Source: an uncultured Alistipes sp. (GTDB lineage: Bacteria; Bacteroidota; Bacteroidia; Bacteroidales; Rikenellaceae). From it: 64,000 bases of DNA. Positions within the stretch are counted from its first letter, which is position 1; each line of letters starts with the position of its first letter. Below are positions 62,854 to 64,000 of the stretch, piece after piece. A program made the position numbers and the translations under genes. Under the pieces are notes generated by a model, which was not told the origin of the DNA, did no database searches, and was given only the letters and a program-made list of their open reading frames with translations. The stretch is taken from contig CAAGGL010000030.1 of assembly GCA_900769405.1 (NCBI GenBank), positions 56,824 through 120,823 on the forward strand. Reading direction: 5' to 3'.

Positions 62854-64000
62854 TCGCCGTTGTTCAACTTCTTATAAAGGTGATTGCCTTCAACCTTATA
62901 TTCATAGCGTTTTGCAGTCGCCTCCCATAGTTTATGCTCCTTGCGATAAGGTGCATACTCTTTGAGCAACTCTTCCAATTCGTTCTCGCACTCGGCACCA
63001 GTAGTGGTAATACCAGCCTTCTGTACCTGAGCGATAGGAATCTGGTAATCGAAAAGTTGTTTAATTATTGGCTTAATCTCTTCGGCAATTTTTGCTTCAA
63101 GTGCCTTAAATTCTGCTTTCTTCGTCTTAATTTCTGAGCGAGGATTATTCTTGTCGGCAATAAAGGTGTTTAATGTAGCAAGTTCCTCGGCATATTTAGC
63201 CGTTACCTGCTCGTAAGCCTTTGTTTTTGCCTGTTCGTATTGTGCGACCTCCTCAGCCGTAAACTTCTTAAAGAACATAAGGCTTGGCTTCACAGTTGCA
63301 CCCGATGCCATGAAGACATCTTGTGGGATTGAAGTAATCAAAATAATCTTCGCCAGACCCTCGAAGAGTTCACGCACGCTTTGGAGTTGAGTGGTATTCA
63401 ACACACCTTCCGGCAATACGATACCCAAGCGACCACCTGGTTTGAGCAGTCGCAAGCAACGCTCAATAAACAACACCTCGGTCAAGCCGCTAAGTTTGCC
63501 TGAGTCGTAGAGACTGAGGACAGATTCACCGATATTACCATTGACCTGTTCCAAGGCCTTGGTGTACTCCTCGCCATAACGCTTGGTGTAGTGTTTGATT
63601 TTTGCCTCGTCTGTAAACTTGTCAGCCTCGGTAATCTTCAAACTCTTTTCAACTCGTGAGCCGAAAGGCGGATTGGTCAGAATCACATCGAAGCGATTCT
63701 CGAAGATGCCATTCACATTCAATAAGCCATCGTGGTGATGCACGCCACCATGACCATCGCCGTGCATAATCATATTCATCTTGGCAGTACGAGCCATACG
63801 AGGGTTGGCATCAGTACCGAAGATGCAATCACTCGACAGATGTTGCAAACGACTATCAGTGTGAATAGTATCGAGTTCTTTATTGAGAATGGTGAAATAT
63901 TCATCGACACGCTCGTCAATCTCGGCTTTTTTCTTGTCGCTTAAAGAATCATATTTTTCATCAAAAAGCTGTGCCTTAATCTGCTCCTTTGCTTTCTGGA
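62835..64000 (-). CDS. hsdM: Type I restriction-modification methylase subunit, 5' part missing
   Basis: The frame is open to the right edge; 388 codons are visible. It methylates adenine using S-adenosylmethionine. The N-6 methylase motif IV is VILTNPPFGSRVE; IFGTDANPRMARTAKMNMIM holds an acidic cofactor-binding stretch ahead of it, and LRLLKPGGRLGIVLPEGVL follows. The C-terminal ~150 residues are helical (contacts to HsdS and HsdR). Counted by eye over one line, G+C is about 47%, higher than in the genes after it. hsdR is not in the window and would be expected to the right, if present. Confidence 0.93.
   Translation of the reverse strand, partial: QKAKEQIKAQLFDEKYDSLSDKKKAEIDERVDEYFTILNKELDTIHTDSRLQHLSSDCIFGTDANPRMARTAKMNMIMHGDGHGGVHHHDGLLNVNGIFENRFDVILTNPPFGSRVEKSLKITEADKFTDEAKIKHYTKRYGEEYTKALEQVNGNIGESVLSLYDSGKLSGLTEVLFIERCLRLLKPGGRLGIVLPEGVLNTTQLQSVRELFEGLAKIILITSIPQDVFMASGATVKPSLMFFKKFTAEEVAQYEQAKTKAYEQVTAKYAEELATLNTFIADKNNPRSEIKTKKAEFKALEAKIAEEIKPIIKQLFDYQIPIAQVQKAGITTTGAECENELEELLKEYAPYRKEHKLWEATAKRYEYKVEGNHLYKKLNNGEWEEIC

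Overview
This window looks like a chromosome segment from a G+C-rich member of the Bacteroidales, most like Alistipes/Rikenellaceae. The evidence is Bacteroidota-type promoters (TTTG, 19 bases, TAnnTTTG), many lipoproteins with short Cys-lipobox signals, PCMD/DUF4493/fimbrillin-type surface proteins, a DUF2723 (GT117) membrane protein, tandem lipoprotein FKBP isomerases and TlpA/DUF4369-type thioredoxins. Single 60-base lines counted by eye give about 57% G+C over the first 55 kb. No database search was possible, so the taxonomy is an inference.

Bases 1-34,400 are mainly housekeeping. In order they hold uvrC (cut by the left edge), a PfkB sugar/nucleoside kinase and pfkA, an S41 protease-PspC-PadR operon, a glycerate permease/kinase operon, cysS-prfB, a TlpA-like lipoprotein, two FKBP isomerases with a ureohydrolase, a GT117 protein, a trpS-ClC-metal/corrinoid ABC run, an MsbA-like exporter, tRNA-Val, queG, an acyl-CoA ligase, enolase and a DAACS symporter.

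Bases 34,578-43,501 are a seven-gene surface operon behind a textbook promoter. It encodes a fimbrillin-like protein, DUF4493 lipoproteins, two PCMD proteins and two related barrel-like proteins. No function is known for this combination.

Bases 43,657-52,598 are a complete urease locus, ureABCEFGD, followed by a UT-type urea channel and an energy-coupling-factor nickel importer (NikMN, Q, O). Urea entry, nickel entry, apo-enzyme and maturation proteins are all on one strand in one tight run. A ureohydrolase at 16.3-17.3 kb could supply urea from inside the cell. A divergent CrcB fluoride channel, a PagL-like lipid A deacylase and a YjdM-like protein follow.

From about 55.0 kb the composition changes abruptly to 28-47% G+C. 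An 861-base repeat-rich gap with imperfect direct repeats and several palindromes precedes a defence operon read leftward from the right edge: hsdM (cut), hsdS, a TIR protein, an OLD-like ATPase/TOPRIM protein, a GIY-YIG protein, an unknown membrane-anchored protein and a BRO-N/Fic fusion, ending at a strong terminator. The genes overlap or lie within 20 bases of each other. This operon is the best candidate for an undescribed system: a type I methylase/specificity pair tied to a TIR effector, a nuclease and an AMP-transferase, with no hsdR inside the window.
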